Assembly: GCA_963995525.1 (NCBI GenBank)
Contig: CAXEFP010000014.1
Coordinates: 19,236-83,235, forward strand
Reading direction: 5' to 3'
Length of the DNA stretch: 64,000 bases
Source: Escarpia spicata
Taxonomy: Eukaryota > Annelida > Polychaeta > Sabellida > Siboglinidae
The notes under the pieces were generated by a model, which saw only the letters and a list, made by a program, of their open reading frames with translations, searched no databases and was not told where the DNA came from. Of the stretch, positions 10,501 through 24,132 are shown piece by piece. Each line of letters opens with the position of its first letter. Position 1 is the stretch's first letter. Both the position numbers and the translations under genes were made by a program.

Positions 10501-13500
10501 TGAGAATACGTATGAAAATGAACCAATAACATTGCAGCAGGGTGATTCATCAATCGTTTTTTGTTTACTTCAGCTGACTAAACACACGTGAAGATGTTGT
10601 AATTGACCCTAATGAAGTCTGAGGACAGTGATTAGCTGGAGTCAGCCATAGCCGGAGCCTGTTATCAGATCTGTCTACTGACTGGACCTTCTGGCCAATC
10701 AAGCAAGTGGCACTGTTTTCTGAATGTCTGCTAATTAGGCTGTGTAATATTATGTAATTGAAATGCTTAAGACGTCAGGCCTTTGAGGAATTCACACCCT
10801 AAGGTGACTTTTTGTTGATGTTTACCTTTGTAAATAGGGCACAAGGTCAAAAAATAAATACAAATTTGAATGTAACGTAACAACTGGCTGTATTGAATTT
10901 TCTTATAAAACACATATTTGACTTTCTGGAAAACTTTATTAGGAGTTCATAGTGCCACCTGAGAACATTGTGCTGGATTACAAATTGTCCAACGGCGAAG
11001 TGCTGATTTTTATGGTGCCTTGCCAAGTTTGGTGGCACCTTTGAAATGTGCATAAAACACAAACACCTGGAGGGATTACAAAAAATAAAATTGCACAGTG
11101 CTTGTAACATTGGTGCCTATAAAGTGTGTTGTTTTCAAAATTTTCTCAAAAATTGCCATACCTATTTAAATAGGGGTCAGCACACTGTTGGACTTCCTGC
11201 TTGATTACAGACGAAACAAAGTGCAGTATATTTTTGAGAAATGACTTTTTATAATATTCACTTGCTCTGACATAAGTGCACTTGAGTAGTCAGATTTCTA
11301 GATGTGATTGTTGAAGCTGTTGACAGTAAAATGGTGTCTTTTTAGCTGATTTTACTAAGCGGAAGGGTATCTGGCAGCAATTTGGCTAGTTGACACTTTA
11401 GCTGGATTACTGCCTGCATCCAGTTGTAAATATTGACGGGTGTCATACATACAGGCATTTTGCAAGAGCTAGAGATATGAGATTTTGACTAAACTCGATC
11501 AGCATGTCAATGAGATGATAATAACAGCAGGTGAGAAGTTTAAGAAACTTTATAGGTCACGTTTTCTTATAATCACACAAAACATTAACATGGTCGCCAA
11601 TGGGAAACCTGACAGTGTGCTGACCCCAATTAAAGTCCCTAGCAAGGGAAACACGCTATAGTCATTGCACAATCACGGAGGACGCATTTTACTTCAAATA
11701 TCTTGAAACAATTACTGAAAATACGTGTATGGCAAAACTGCAGTTGAATGGAACAAACCGTTTTTGGATATTACAGACTTCTCACCAGTAGGCAAGTCCA
11801 AATCACAGCGACGGAACACATGTCTTATAAGGGGGGTGGGGTGCGTATGCCAGTAGTTAAGCCTCAATTTGAGAATACGTATGAAAATGAACCAATAACA
11901 TTGCAGCAGGGTGATTCATCAATCGTTTTTTGTTTACTTCAGCTGACTAAACACACGTGAAGATGTTGTAATTGACCCTAATGAAGTCTGAGGACAGTGA
12001 TTAGCTGGAGTCAGCCATAGCCGGAGCCTGTTATCAGATCTGTCTACTGACTGGACCTTCTGGCCAATCAAGCAAGTGGCACTGTTTTCTGAATGTCTGC
12101 TAATTAGGCTGTGTAATATTATGTAATTGAAATGCTTAAGACGTCAGGCCTTTGAGGAATTCACACCCTAAGGTGACTTTTTGTTGATGTTTACCTTTGT
12201 AAATAGGGCACAAGGTCAAAAAATAAATACAAATTTGAATGTAACGTAACAACTGGCTGTATTGAATTTTCTTATAAAACACATATTTGACTTTCTGGAA
12301 AACTTTATTAGGAGTTCATAGTGCCACCTGAGAACATTGTGCTGGATTACAAATTGTCCAACGGCGAAGTGCTGATTTTTATGGTGCCTTGCCAAGTTTG
12401 GTGGCACCTTTGAAATGTGCATAAAACACAAACACCTGGAGGGATTACAAAAAATAAAATTGCACAGTGCTTGTAACATTGGTGCCTATAAAGTGTGTTG
12501 TTTTCAACATTTTCTCAAAAATTGCCATACCTATTTAAATAGGGGTCAGCACACTGTTGGACTTCCTGCTTGATTACAGACGAAACAAAGTGCAGTATAT
12601 TTTTGAGAAATGACTTTTTATAATATTCACTTGCTCTGACATAAGTGCACTTGAGTAGTCAGATTTCTAGATGTGATTGTTGAAGCTGTTGACAGTAAAA
12701 TGGTGTCTTTTTAGCTGATTTTACTAAGCGGAAGGGTATCTGGCAGCAATTTGGCTAGTTGACACTTTAGCTGGATTACTGCCTGCATCCAGTTGTAAAT
12801 ATTGACGGGTGTCATACATACAGGCATTTTGCAAGAGCTAGAGATATGAGATTTTGACTAAACTCGATCAGCATGTCAATGAGATGATAATAACAGCAGG
12901 TGAGAAGTTTAAGAAACTTTATAGGTCACGTTTTCTTATAATCACACAAAACATTAACATGGTCGCCAATGGGAAACCTGACAGTGTGCTGACCCCAATT
13001 AAAGTCCCTAGCAAGGGAAACACGCTATAGTCATTGCACAATCACGGAGGACGCATTTTACTTCAAATATCTTGAAACAATTACTGAAAATACGTGTATG
13101 GCAAAACTGCAGTTGAATGGAACAAACCGTTTTTGGATATTACAGACTTCTCACCAGTAGGCAAGTCCAAATCACAGCGACGGAACACATGTCTTATAAG
13201 GGGGGTGGGGTGCGTATGCCAGTAGTTAAGCCTCAATTTGAGAATACGTATGAAAATGAACCAATAACATTGCAGCAGGGTGATTCATCAATCGTTTTTT
13301 GTTTACTTCAGCTGACTAAACACACGTGAAGATGTTGTAATTGACCCTAATGAAGTCTGAGGACAGTGATTAGCTGGAGTCAGCCATAGCCGGAGCCTGT
13401 TATCAGATCTGTCTACTGACTGGACCTTCTGGCCAATCAAGCAAGTGGCACTGTTTTCTGAATGTCTGCTAATTAGGCTGTGTAATATTATGTAATTGAA

Positions 13501-16500
13501 ATGCTTAAGACGTCAGGCCTTTGAGGAATTCACACCCTAAGGTGACTTTTTGTTGATGTTTACCTTTGTAAATAGGGCACAAGGTCAAAAAATAAATACA
13601 AATTTGAATGTAACGTAACAACTGGCTGTATTGAATTTTCTTATAAAACACATATTTGACTTTCTGGAAAACTTTATTAGGAGTTCATAGTGCCACCTGA
13701 GAACATTGTGCTGGATTACAAATTGTCCAACGGCGAAGTGCTGATTTTTATGGTGCCTTGCCAAGTTTGGTGGCACCTTTGAAATGTGCATAAAACACAA
13801 ACACCTGGAGGGATTACAAAAAATAAAATTGCACAGTGCTTGTAACATTGGTGCCTATAAAGTGTGTTGTTTTCAACATTTTCTCAAAAATTGCCATACC
13901 TATTTAAATAGGGGTCAGCACACTGTTGGACTTCCTGCTTGATTACAGACGAAACAAAGTGCAGTATATTTTTGAGAAATGACTTTTTATAATATTCACT
14001 TGCTCTGACATAAGTGCACTTGAGTAGTCAGATTTCTAGATGTGATTGTTGAAGCTGTTGACAGTAAAATGGTGTCTTTTTAGCTGATTTTACTAAGCGG
14101 AAGGGTATCTGGCAGCAATTTGGCTAGTTGACACTTTAGCTGGATTACTGCCTGCATCCAGTTGTAAATATTGACGGGTGTCATACATACAGGCATTTTG
14201 CAAGAGCTAGAGATATGAGATTTTGACTAAACTCGATCAGCATGTCAATGAGATGATAATAACAGCAGGTGAGAAGTTTAAGAAACTTTATAGGTCACGT
14301 TTTCTTATAATCACACAAAACATTAACATGGTCGCCAATGGGAAACCTGACAGTGTGCTGACCCCAATTAAAGTCCCTAGCAAGGGAAACACGCTATAGT
14401 CATTGCACAATCACGGAGGACGCATTTTACTTCAAATATCTTGAAACAATTACTGAAAATACGTGTATGGCAAAACTGCAGTTGAATGGAACAAACCGTT
14501 TTTGGATATTACAGACTTCTCACCAGTAGGCAAGTCCAAATCACAGCGACGGAACACATGTCTTATAAGGGGGGTGGGGTGCGTATGCCAGTAGTTAAGC
14601 CTCAATTTGAGAATACGTATGAAAATGAACCAATAACATTGCAGCAGGGTGATTCATCAATCGTTTTTTGTTTACTTCAGCTGACTAAACACACGTGAAG
14701 ATGTTGTAATTGACCCTAATGAAGTCTGAGGACAGTGATTAGCTGGAGTCAGCCATAGCCGGAGCCTGTTATCAGATCTGTCTACTGACTGGACCTTCTG
14801 GCCAATCAAGCAAGTGGCACTGTTTTCTGAATGTCTGCTAATTAGGCTGTGTAATATTATGTAATTGAAATGCTTAAGACGTCAGGCCTTTGAGGAATTC
14901 ACACCCTAAGGTGACTTTTTGTTGATGTTTACCTTTGTAAATAGGGCACAAGGTCAAAAAATAAATACAAATTTGAATGTAACGTAACAACTGGCTGTAT
15001 TGAATTTTCTTATAAAACACATATTTGACTTTCTGGAAAACTTTATTAGGAGTTCATAGTGCCACCTGAGAACATTGTGCTGGATTACAAATTGTCCAAC
15101 GGCGAAGTGCTGATTTTTATGGTGCCTTGCCAAGTTTGGTGGCACCTTTGAAATGTGCATAAAACACAAACACCTGGAGGGATTACAAAAAATAAAATTG
15201 CACAGTGCTTGTAACATTGGTGCCTATAAAGTGTGTTGTTTTCAACATTTTCTCAAAAATTGCCATACCTATTTAAATAGGGGTCAGCACACTGTTGGAC
15301 TTCCTGCTTGATTACAGACGAAACAAAGTGCAGTATATTTTTGAGAAATGACTTTTTATAATATTCACTTGCTCTGACATAAGTGCACTTGAGTAGTCAG
15401 ATTTCTAGATGTGATTGTTGAAGCTGTTGACAGTAAAATGGTGTCTTTTTAGCTGATTTTACTAAGCGGAAGGGTATCTGGCAGCAATTTGGCTAGTTGA
15501 CACTTTAGCTGGATTACTGCCTGCATCCAGTTGTAAATATTGACGGGTGTCATACATACAGGCATTTTGCAAGAGCTAGAGATATGAGATTTTGACTAAA
15601 CTCGATCAGCATGTCAATGAGATGATAATAACAGCAGGTGAGAAGTTTAAGAAACTTTATAGGTCACGTTTTCTTATAATCACACAAAACATTAACATGG
15701 TCGCCAATGGGAAACCTGACAGTGTGCTGACCCCAATTAAAGTCCCTAGCAAGGGAAACACGCTATAGTCATTGCACAATCACGGAGGACGCATTTTACT
15801 TCAAATATCTTGAAACAATTACTGAAAATACGTGTATGGCAAAACTGCAGTTGAATGGAACAAACCGTTTTTGGATATTACAGACTTCTCACCAGTAGGC
15901 AAGTCCAAATCACAGCGACGGAACACATGTCTTATAAGGGGGGTGGGGTGCGTATGCCAGTAGTTAAGCCTCAATTTGAGAATACGTATGAAAATGAACC
16001 AATAACATTGCAGCAGGGTGATTCATCAATCGTTTTTTGTTTACTTCAGCTGACTAAACACACGTGAAGATGTTGTAATTGACCCTAATGAAGTCTGAGG
16101 ACAGTGATTAGCTGGAGTCAGCCATAGCCGGAGCCTGTTATCAGATCTGTCTACTGACTGGACCTTCTGGCCAATCAAGCAAGTGGCACTGTTTTCTGAA
16201 TGTCTGCTAATTAGGCTGTGTAATATTATGTAATTGAAATGCTTAAGACGTCAGGCCTTTGAGGAATTCACACCCTAAGGTGACTTTTTGTTGATGTTTA
16301 CCTTTGTAAATAGGGCACAAGGTCAAAAAATAAATACAAATTTGAATGTAACGTAACAACTGGCTGTATTGAATTTTCTTATAAAACACATATTTGACTT
16401 TCTGGAAAACTTTATTAGGAGTTCATAGTGCCACCTGAGAACATTGTGCTGGATTACAAATTGTCCAACGGCGAAGTGCTGATTTTTATGGTGCCTTGCC

Positions 16501-17797
16501 AAGTTTGGTGGCACCTTTGAAATGTGCATAAAACACAAACACCTGGAGGGATTACAAAAAATAAAATTGCACAGTGCTTGTAACATTGGTGCCTATAAAG
16601 TGTGTTGTTTTCAACATTTTCTCAAAAATTGCCATACCTATTTAAATAGGGGTCAGCACACTGTTGGACTTCCTGCTTGATTACAGACGAAACAAAGTGC
16701 AGTATATTTTTGAGAAATGACTTTTTATAATATTCACTTGCTCTGACATAAGTGCACTTGAGTAGTCAGATTTCTAGATGTGATTGTTGAAGCTGTTGAC
16801 AGTAAAATGGTGTCTTTTTAGCTGATTTTACTAAGCGGAAGGGTATCTGGCAGCAATTTGGCTAGTTGACACTTTAGCTGGATTACTGCCTGCATCCAGT
16901 TGTAAATATTGACGGGTGTCATACATACAGGCATTTTGCAAGAGCTAGAGATATGAGATTTTGACTAAACTCGATCAGCATGTCAATGAGATGATAATAA
17001 CAGCAGGTGAGAAGTTTAAGAAACTTTATAGGTCACGTTTTCTTATAATCACACAAAACATTAACATGGTCGCCAATGGGAAACCTGACAGTGTGCTGAC
17101 CCCAATTAAAGTCCCTAGCAAGGGAAACACGCTATAGTCATTGCACAATCACGGAGGACGCATTTTACTTCAAATATCTTGAAACAATTACTGAAAATAC
17201 GTGTATGGCAAAACTGCAGTTGAATGGAACAAACCGTTTTTGGATATTACAGACTTCTCACCAGTAGGCAAGTCCAAATCACAGCGACGGAACACATGTC
17301 TTATAAGGGGGGTGGGGTGCGTATGCCAGTAGTTAAGCCTCAATTTGAGAATACGTATGAAAATGAACCAATAACATTGCAGCAGGGTGATTCATCAATC
17401 GTTTTTTGTTTACTTCAGCTGACTAAACACACGTGAAGATGTTGTAATTGACCCTAATGAAGTCTGAGGACAGTGATTAGCTGGAGTCAGCCATAGCCGG
17501 AGCCTGTTATCAGATCTGTCTACTGACTGGACCTTCTGGCCAATCAAGCAAGTGGCACTGTTTTCTGAATGTCTGCTAATTAGGCTGTGTAATATTATGT
17601 AATTGAAATGCTTAAGACGTCAGGCCTTTGAGGAATTCACACCCTAAGGTGACTTTTTGTTGATGTTTACCTTTGTAAATAGGGCACAAGGTCAAAAAAT
17701 AAATACAAATTTGAATGTAACGTAACAACTGGCTGTATTGAATTTTCTTATAAAACACATATTTGACTTTCTGGAAAACTTTATTAGGAGTTCATAG

Positions 17798-19136
17798 TGC
17801 CACCTGAGAACATTGTGCTGGATTACAAATTGTCCAACGGCGAAGTGCTGATTTTTATGGTGCCTTGCCAAGTTTGGTGGCACCTTTGAAATGTGCATAA
17901 AACACAAACACCTGGAGGGATTACAAAAAATAAAATTGCACAGTGCTTGTAACATTGGTGCCTATAAAGTGTGTTGTTTTCAACATTTTCTCAAAAATTG
18001 CCATACCTATTTAAATAGGGGTCAGCACACTGTTGGACTTCCTGCTTGATTACAGACGAAACAAAGTGCAGTATATTTTTGAGAAATGACTTTTTATAAT
18101 ATTCACTTGCTCTGACATAAGTGCACTTGAGTAGTCAGATTTCTAGATGTGATTGTTGAAGCTGTTGACAGTAAAATGGTGTCTTTTTAGCTGATTTTAC
18201 TAAGCGGAAGGGTATCTGGCAGCAATTTGGCTAGTTGACACTTTAGCTGGATTACTGCCTGCATCCAGTTGTAAATATTGACGGGTGTCATACATACAGG
18301 CATTTTGCAAGAGCTAGAGATATGAGATTTTGACTAAACTCGATCAGCATGTCAATGAGATGATAATAACAGCAGGTGAGAAGTTTAAGAAACTTTATAG
18401 GTCACGTTTTCTTATAATCACACAAAACATTAACATGGTCGCCAATGGGAAACCTGACAGTGTGCTGACCCCAATTAAAGTCCCTAGCAAGGGAAACACG
18501 CTATAGTCATTGCACAATCACGGAGGACGCATTTTACTTCAAATATCTTGAAACAATTACTGAAAATACGTGTATGGCAAAACTGCAGTTGAATGGAACA
18601 AACCGTTTTTGGATATTACAGACTTCTCACCAGTAGGCAAGTCCAAATCACAGCGACGGAACACATGTCTTATAAGGGGGGTGGGGTGCGTATGCCAGTA
18701 GTTAAGCCTCAATTTGAGAATACGTATGAAAATGAACCAATAACATTGCAGCAGGGTGATTCATCAATCGTTTTTTGTTTACTTCAGCTGACTAAACACA
18801 CGTGAAGATGTTGTAATTGACCCTAATGAAGTCTGAGGACAGTGATTAGCTGGAGTCAGCCATAGCCGGAGCCTGTTATCAGATCTGTCTACTGACTTGT
18901 TTTCTGAATGTCTGCTAATTAGGCTGTGTAATATTATGTAATTGAAATGCTTAAGACGTCAGGCCTTTGAGGAATTCACACCCTAAGGTGACTTTTTGTT
19001 GATGTTTACCTTTGTAAATAGGGCACAAGGTCAAAAAATAAATACAAATTTGAATGTAACGTAACAACTGGCTGTATTGAATTTTCTTATAAAACACATA
19101 TTTGACTTTCTGGAAAACTTTATTAGGAGTTCATAG
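17798..19136 (+). repeat. Last A-type unit with a private 30-bp deletion (1339 bp)
   Basis: This unit has all A diagnostics in its left half and element. Near 18897 it then reads ACTGACT directly followed by TGTTTTCTG, missing the 30 bases from GGACCTTC through GTGGCAC that every other complete unit has. The breakpoint shows no terminal microhomology. The deletion removes the fourth A/B diagnostic base. The next unit downstream is fully B, so this unit is the physical junction between the two subarrays. Confidence 0.93.
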
Positions 19137-22100
19137 TGCCACCTGAGAACATTGTGCTGGATTACAAATTGTCCAACGGCGAAGTGCTGATTTTTATGGT
19201 GCCTTGCCAAGTTTGGTGGCACCTTTGAAATGTGCATAAAACACAAACACCTGGAGGGATTACAAAAAATAAAATTGCACAGTGCTTGTAACATTGGTGC
19301 CTATAAAGTGTGTTGTTTTCAACATTTTCTCAAAAATTGCCATACCTATTTGGGGTCAGCACACTGTTGGACTTCCTGCTTGATTACAGACGAAACAAAG
19401 TGCAGTATATTTTTGAGAAATGACTTTTTATAATATTCACTTGCTCTGACATAAGTGCACTTGAGTAGTCAGATTTCTAGATGTGATTGTTGAAGCTGTT
19501 GACAGTAAAATGGTGTCTTTTTAGCTGATTTTACTAAGCGGAAGGGTATCTGGCAGCAATTTGGCTAGTTGACACTTTAGATGGATTACTGCCTGCATCC
19601 AGTTGTAAATATTGACGGGTGTCATACATACAGGCATTTTGCAAGAGCTAGAGATATGAGATTTTGACTAAACTCGACCAGCATGTCAATGAGATGATAA
19701 TAACAGCAGGTGAGAAGTTTAAGAAACTTTATAGGTCACGTTTTCTTATAATCACACAAAACATTAACATGGTCGCCAATGGGAAACCTGACAGTGTGCT
19801 GACCCCAATTAAAGTCCCTAGCAAGGGAAACACGCTATAGTCATTGCACAATCACGGAGGACGCATTTTACTTCAAATATCTTGAAACAATTACTGAAAA
19901 TACGTGTATGGCAAAACTGCAGTTGAATGGAACAAACCGTTTTTGGATATTACAGACTTCTCACCAGTAGGCAAGTCCAAATCACAGCGACGGAACACAT
20001 GTCTTATAAGGGGGGTGGGGTGCGTATGCCAGTAGTTAAGCCTCAATTTGAGAATACGTATGAAAATGAACCAATAACATTGCAGCAGGGTGATTCATCA
20101 ATCGTTTTTTGTTTACTTCAGCTGACTAAACACACGTGAAGATGTTGTAATTGACCCTAATGAAGTCTGAGGACAGTGATTAGCTGGAGTCAGCCATAGC
20201 CGGAGCCTGTTATCAGATCTGTCTACTGACTGGACCTTCTGGCCAATCAAGCAAGTGGCATTGTTTTCTGAATGTCTGCTAATTAGGCTGTGTAATATTA
20301 TGTAATTGAAATGCTTAAGACGTCAGGCCTTTGAGGAATTCACACCCTAAGGTGACTTTTTGTTGATGTTTACCTTTGTAAATAGGGCACAAGGTCAAAA
20401 AATAAATACAAATTTGAATGTAACGTAACAACTGGCTGTATTGAATTTTCTTATAAAACACATATTTGACTTTCTGGAAAACTTTATTAGGAGTTCATAG
20501 TGCCACCTGAGAACATTGTGCTGGATTACAAATTGTCCAACGGCGAAGTGCTGATTTTTATGGTGCCTTGCCAAGTTTGGTGGCACCTTTGAAATGTGCA
20601 TAAAACACAAACACCTGGAGGGATTACAAAAAATAAAATTGCACAGTGCTTGTAACATTGGTGCCTATAAAGTGTGTTGTTTTCAACATTTTCTCAAAAA
20701 TTGCCATACCTATTTGGGGTCAGCACACTGTTGGACTTCCTGCTTGATTACAGACGAAACAAAGTGCAGTATATTTTTGAGAAATGACTTTTTATAATAT
20801 TCACTTGCTCTGACATAAGTGCACTTGAGTAGTCAGATTTCTAGATGTGATTGTTGAAGCTGTTGACAGTAAAATGGTGTCTTTTTAGCTGATTTTACTA
20901 AGCGGAAGGGTATCTGGCAGCAATTTGGCTAGTTGACACTTTAGATGGATTACTGCCTGCATCCAGTTGTAAATATTGACGGGTGTCATACATACAGGCA
21001 TTTTGCAAGAGCTAGAGATATGAGATTTTGACTAAACTCGACCAGCATGTCAATGAGATGATAATAACAGCAGGTGAGAAGTTTAAGAAACTTTATAGGT
21101 CACGTTTTCTTATAATCACACAAAACATTAACATGGTCGCCAATGGGAAACCTGACAGTGTGCTGACCCCAATTAAAGTCCCTAGCAAGGGAAACACGCT
21201 ATAGTCATTGCACAATCACGGAGGACGCATTTTACTTCAAATATCTTGAAACAATTACTGAAAATACGTGTATGGCAAAACTGCAGTTGAATGGAACAAA
21301 CCGTTTTTGGATATTACAGACTTCTCACCAGTAGGCAAGTCCAAATCACAGCGACGGAACACATGTCTTATAAGGGGGGTGGGGTGCGTATGCCAGTAGT
21401 TAAGCCTCAATTTGAGAATACGTATGAAAATGAACCAATAACATTGCAGCAGGGTGATTCATCAATCGTTTTTTGTTTACTTCAGCTGACTAAACACACG
21501 TGAAGATGTTGTAATTGACCCTAATGAAGTCTGAGGACAGTGATTAGCTGGAGTCAGCCATAGCCGGAGCCTGTTATCAGATCTGTCTACTGACTGGACC
21601 TTCTGGCCAATCAAGCAAGTGGCATTGTTTTCTGAATGTCTGCTAATTAGGCTGTGTAATATTATGTAATTGAAATGCTTAAGACGTCAGGCCTTTGAGG
21701 AATTCACACCCTAAGGTGACTTTTTGTTGATGTTTACCTTTGTAAATAGGGCACAAGGTCAAAAAATAAATACAAATTTGAATGTAACGTAACAACTGGC
21801 TGTATTGAATTTTCTTATAAAACACATATTTGACTTTCTGGAAAACTTTATTAGGAGTTCATAGTGCCACCTGAGAACATTGTGCTGGATTACAAATTGT
21901 CCAACGGCGAAGTGCTGATTTTTATGGTGCCTTGCCAAGTTTGGTGGCACCTTTGAAATGTGCATAAAACACAAACACCTGGAGGGATTACAAAAAATAA
22001 AATTGCACAGTGCTTGTAACATTGGTGCCTATAAAGTGTGTTGTTTTCAAAATTTTCTCAAAAATTGCCATACCTATTTGGGGTCAGCACACTGTTGGAC

Positions 22101-23228
22101 TTCCTGCTTGATTACAGACGAAACAAAGTGCAGTATATTTTTGAGAAATGACTTTTTATAATATTCACTTGCTCTGACATAAGTGCACTTGAGTAGTCAG
22201 ATTTCTAGATGTGATTGTTGAAGCTGTTGACAGTAAAATGGTGTCTTTTTAGCTGATTTTACTAAGCGGAAGGGTATCTGGCAGCAATTTGGCTAGTTGA
22301 CACTTTAGATGGATTACTGCCTGCATCCAGTTGTAAATATTGACGGGTGTCATACATACAGGCATTTTGCAAGAGCTAGAGATATGAGATTTTGACTAAA
22401 CTCGACCAGCATGTCAATGAGATGATAATAACAGCAGGTGAGAAGTTTAAGAAACTTTATAGGTCACGTTTTCTTATAATCACACAAAACATTAACATGG
22501 TCGCCAATGGGAAACCTGACAGTGTGCTGACCCCAATTAAAGTCCCTAGCAAGGGAAACACGCTATAGTCATTGCACAATCACGGAGGACGCATTTTACT
22601 TCAAATATCTTGAAACAATTACTGAAAATACGTGTATGGCAAAACTGCAGTTGAATGGAACAAACCGTTTTTGGATATTACAGACTTCTCACCAGTAGGC
22701 AAGTCCAAATCACAGCGACGGAACACATGTCTTATAAGGGGGGTGGGGTGCGTATGCCAGTAGTTAAGCCTCAATTTGAGAATACGTATGAAAATGAACC
22801 AATAACATTGCAGCAGGGTGATTCATCAATCGTTTTTTGTTTACTTCAGCTGACTAAACACACGTGAAGATGTTGTAATTGACCCTAATGAAGTCTGAGG
22901 ACAGTGATTAGCTGGAGTCAGCCATAGCCGGAGCCTGTTATCAGATCTGTCTACTGACTGGACCTTCTGGCCAATCAAGCAAGTGGCATTGTTTTCTGAA
23001 TGTCTGCTAATTAGGCTGTGTAATATTATGTAATTGAAATGCTTAAGACGTCAGGCCTTTGAGGAATTCACACCCTAAGGTGACTTTTTGTTGATGTTTA
23101 CCTTTGTAAATAGGGCACAAGGTCAAAAAATAAATACAAATTTGAATGTAACGTAACAACTGGCTGTATTGAATTTTCTTATAAAACACATATTTGACTT
23201 TCTGGAAAACTTTATTAGGAGTTCATAG
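19137..23228 (+). repeat. B-type units 15-17 (3 x 1364 bp)
   Basis: Units start at 19137, 20501 and 21865. B states are TATTTGGGGTCAGC (five bases AAATA missing relative to A), CTTTAGATGG, CTCGACCAG and GTGGCATTG. Unit 17 carries C to A at 22051, the same unit offset (187) as the variant at 11139 in the A subarray. Confidence 0.95.
19352..19806. mobile_element. Same TIR element, B-unit form lacking the left TTAA
   Basis: Here TATTT is followed immediately by GGGGTCAG, so five bases (AAATA) covering the left TTAA and the outermost bases of the element are gone, while the right TTAAA is intact. Two substitutions inside the element (CTTTAGATGG, CTCGACCAG) are fixed in B. Element starts in B units: 19352, 20716, 22080, 25252, 26616, 27980, 30248, 31612, 32976, 34340, 36608, 37972, 39336, 41604, 42968, 44332, 45696, 47060, 48424, 50693, 52057, 54326, 55690, 57054, 58418, 59781, 61146, 62510 and the partial copy at 63874. 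If TTAA on both sides is required for mobility, these copies are immobile. Confidence 0.8.
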
Positions 23229-24132
23229 TGCCACCTGAGAACATTGTGCTGGATTACAAATTGTCCAACGGCGAAGTGCTGATTTTTATGGTGCCTTGCC
23301 AAGTTTGGTGGCACCTTTGAAATGTGCATAAAACACAAACACCTGGAGGGATTACAAAAAATAAAATTGCACAGTGCTTGTAACATTGGTGCCTATAAAG
23401 TGTGTTGTTTTCAACATTTTCTCAAAAATTGCCATACCAATTAAAGTCCCTAGCAAGGGAAACACGCTATAGTCATTGCACAATCACGGAGGACGCATTT
23501 TACTTCAAATATCTTGAAACAATTACTGAAAATACGTGTATGGCAAAACTGCAGTTGAATGGAACAAACCGTTTTTGGATATTACAGACTTCTCACCAGT
23601 AGGCAAGTCCAAATCACAGCGACGGAACACATGTCTTATAAGGGGGGTGGGGTGCGTATGCCAGTAGTTAAGCCTCAATTTGAGAATACGTATGAAAATG
23701 AACCAATAACATTGCAGCAGGGTGATTCATCAATCGTTTTTTGTTTACTTCAGCTGACTAAACACACGTGAAGATGTTGTAATTGACCCTAATGAAGTCT
23801 GAGGACAGTGATTAGCTGGAGTCAGCCATAGCCGGAGCCTGTTATCAGATCTGTCTACTGACTGGACCTTCTGGCCAATCAAGCAAGTGGCATTGTTTTC
23901 TGAATGTCTGCTAATTAGGCTGTGTAATATTATGTAATTGAAATGCTTAAGACGTCAGGCCTTTGAGGAATTCACACCCTAAGGTGACTTTTTGTTGATG
24001 TTTACCTTTGTAAATAGGGCACAAGGTCAAAAAATAAATACAAATTTGAATGTAACGTAACAACTGGCTGTATTGAATTTTCTTATAAAACACATATTTG
24101 ACTTTCTGGAAAACTTTATTAGGAGTTCATAG
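23229..24132 (+). repeat. C1-type short unit (904 bp), element absent
   Basis: CCATACC is joined directly to AATTAAAG at 23438/23439. Relative to B, 460 bp are missing: the left spacer TATTT plus the complete 455-bp inverted-repeat segment, ending exactly after the terminal CCCC. Two bases (CC) of microhomology lie at the junction. The right-half diagnostic is B (GTGGCATTG). Immediately followed by a second C1 unit. Confidence 0.95.

Larger units (their letters stand above)
1..17797 (+). repeat. A-type subarray: 13 units of 1369 bp
   Basis: Thirteen units start at 1, 1370, 2739, 4108, 5477, 6846, 8215, 9584, 10953, 12322, 13691, 15060 and 16429. Diagnostic A states are TATTTAAATAGGGG at the left edge of the internal element (offset 211), CTTTAGCTGG and CTCGATCAG inside it, and GTGGCACTG in the right half. 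The intact ATTTAAAT palindrome exists only in A units. The only private change I noticed is C to A at 11139. No element-lacking unit occurs in this subarray. Confidence 0.95.

Noticed and set aside
19230..19433. The 67-codon forward ORF specific to B units
   Set aside because: It arises because the 5-bp deletion shifts the frame across the element edge. It is partly transposon DNA and absent from A units.
23402..23602. The 66-codon ORF of C1 units as a small gene
   Set aside because: It exists only because the C1 deletion joins two frames. It recurs at the other C1 junctions for the same reason.
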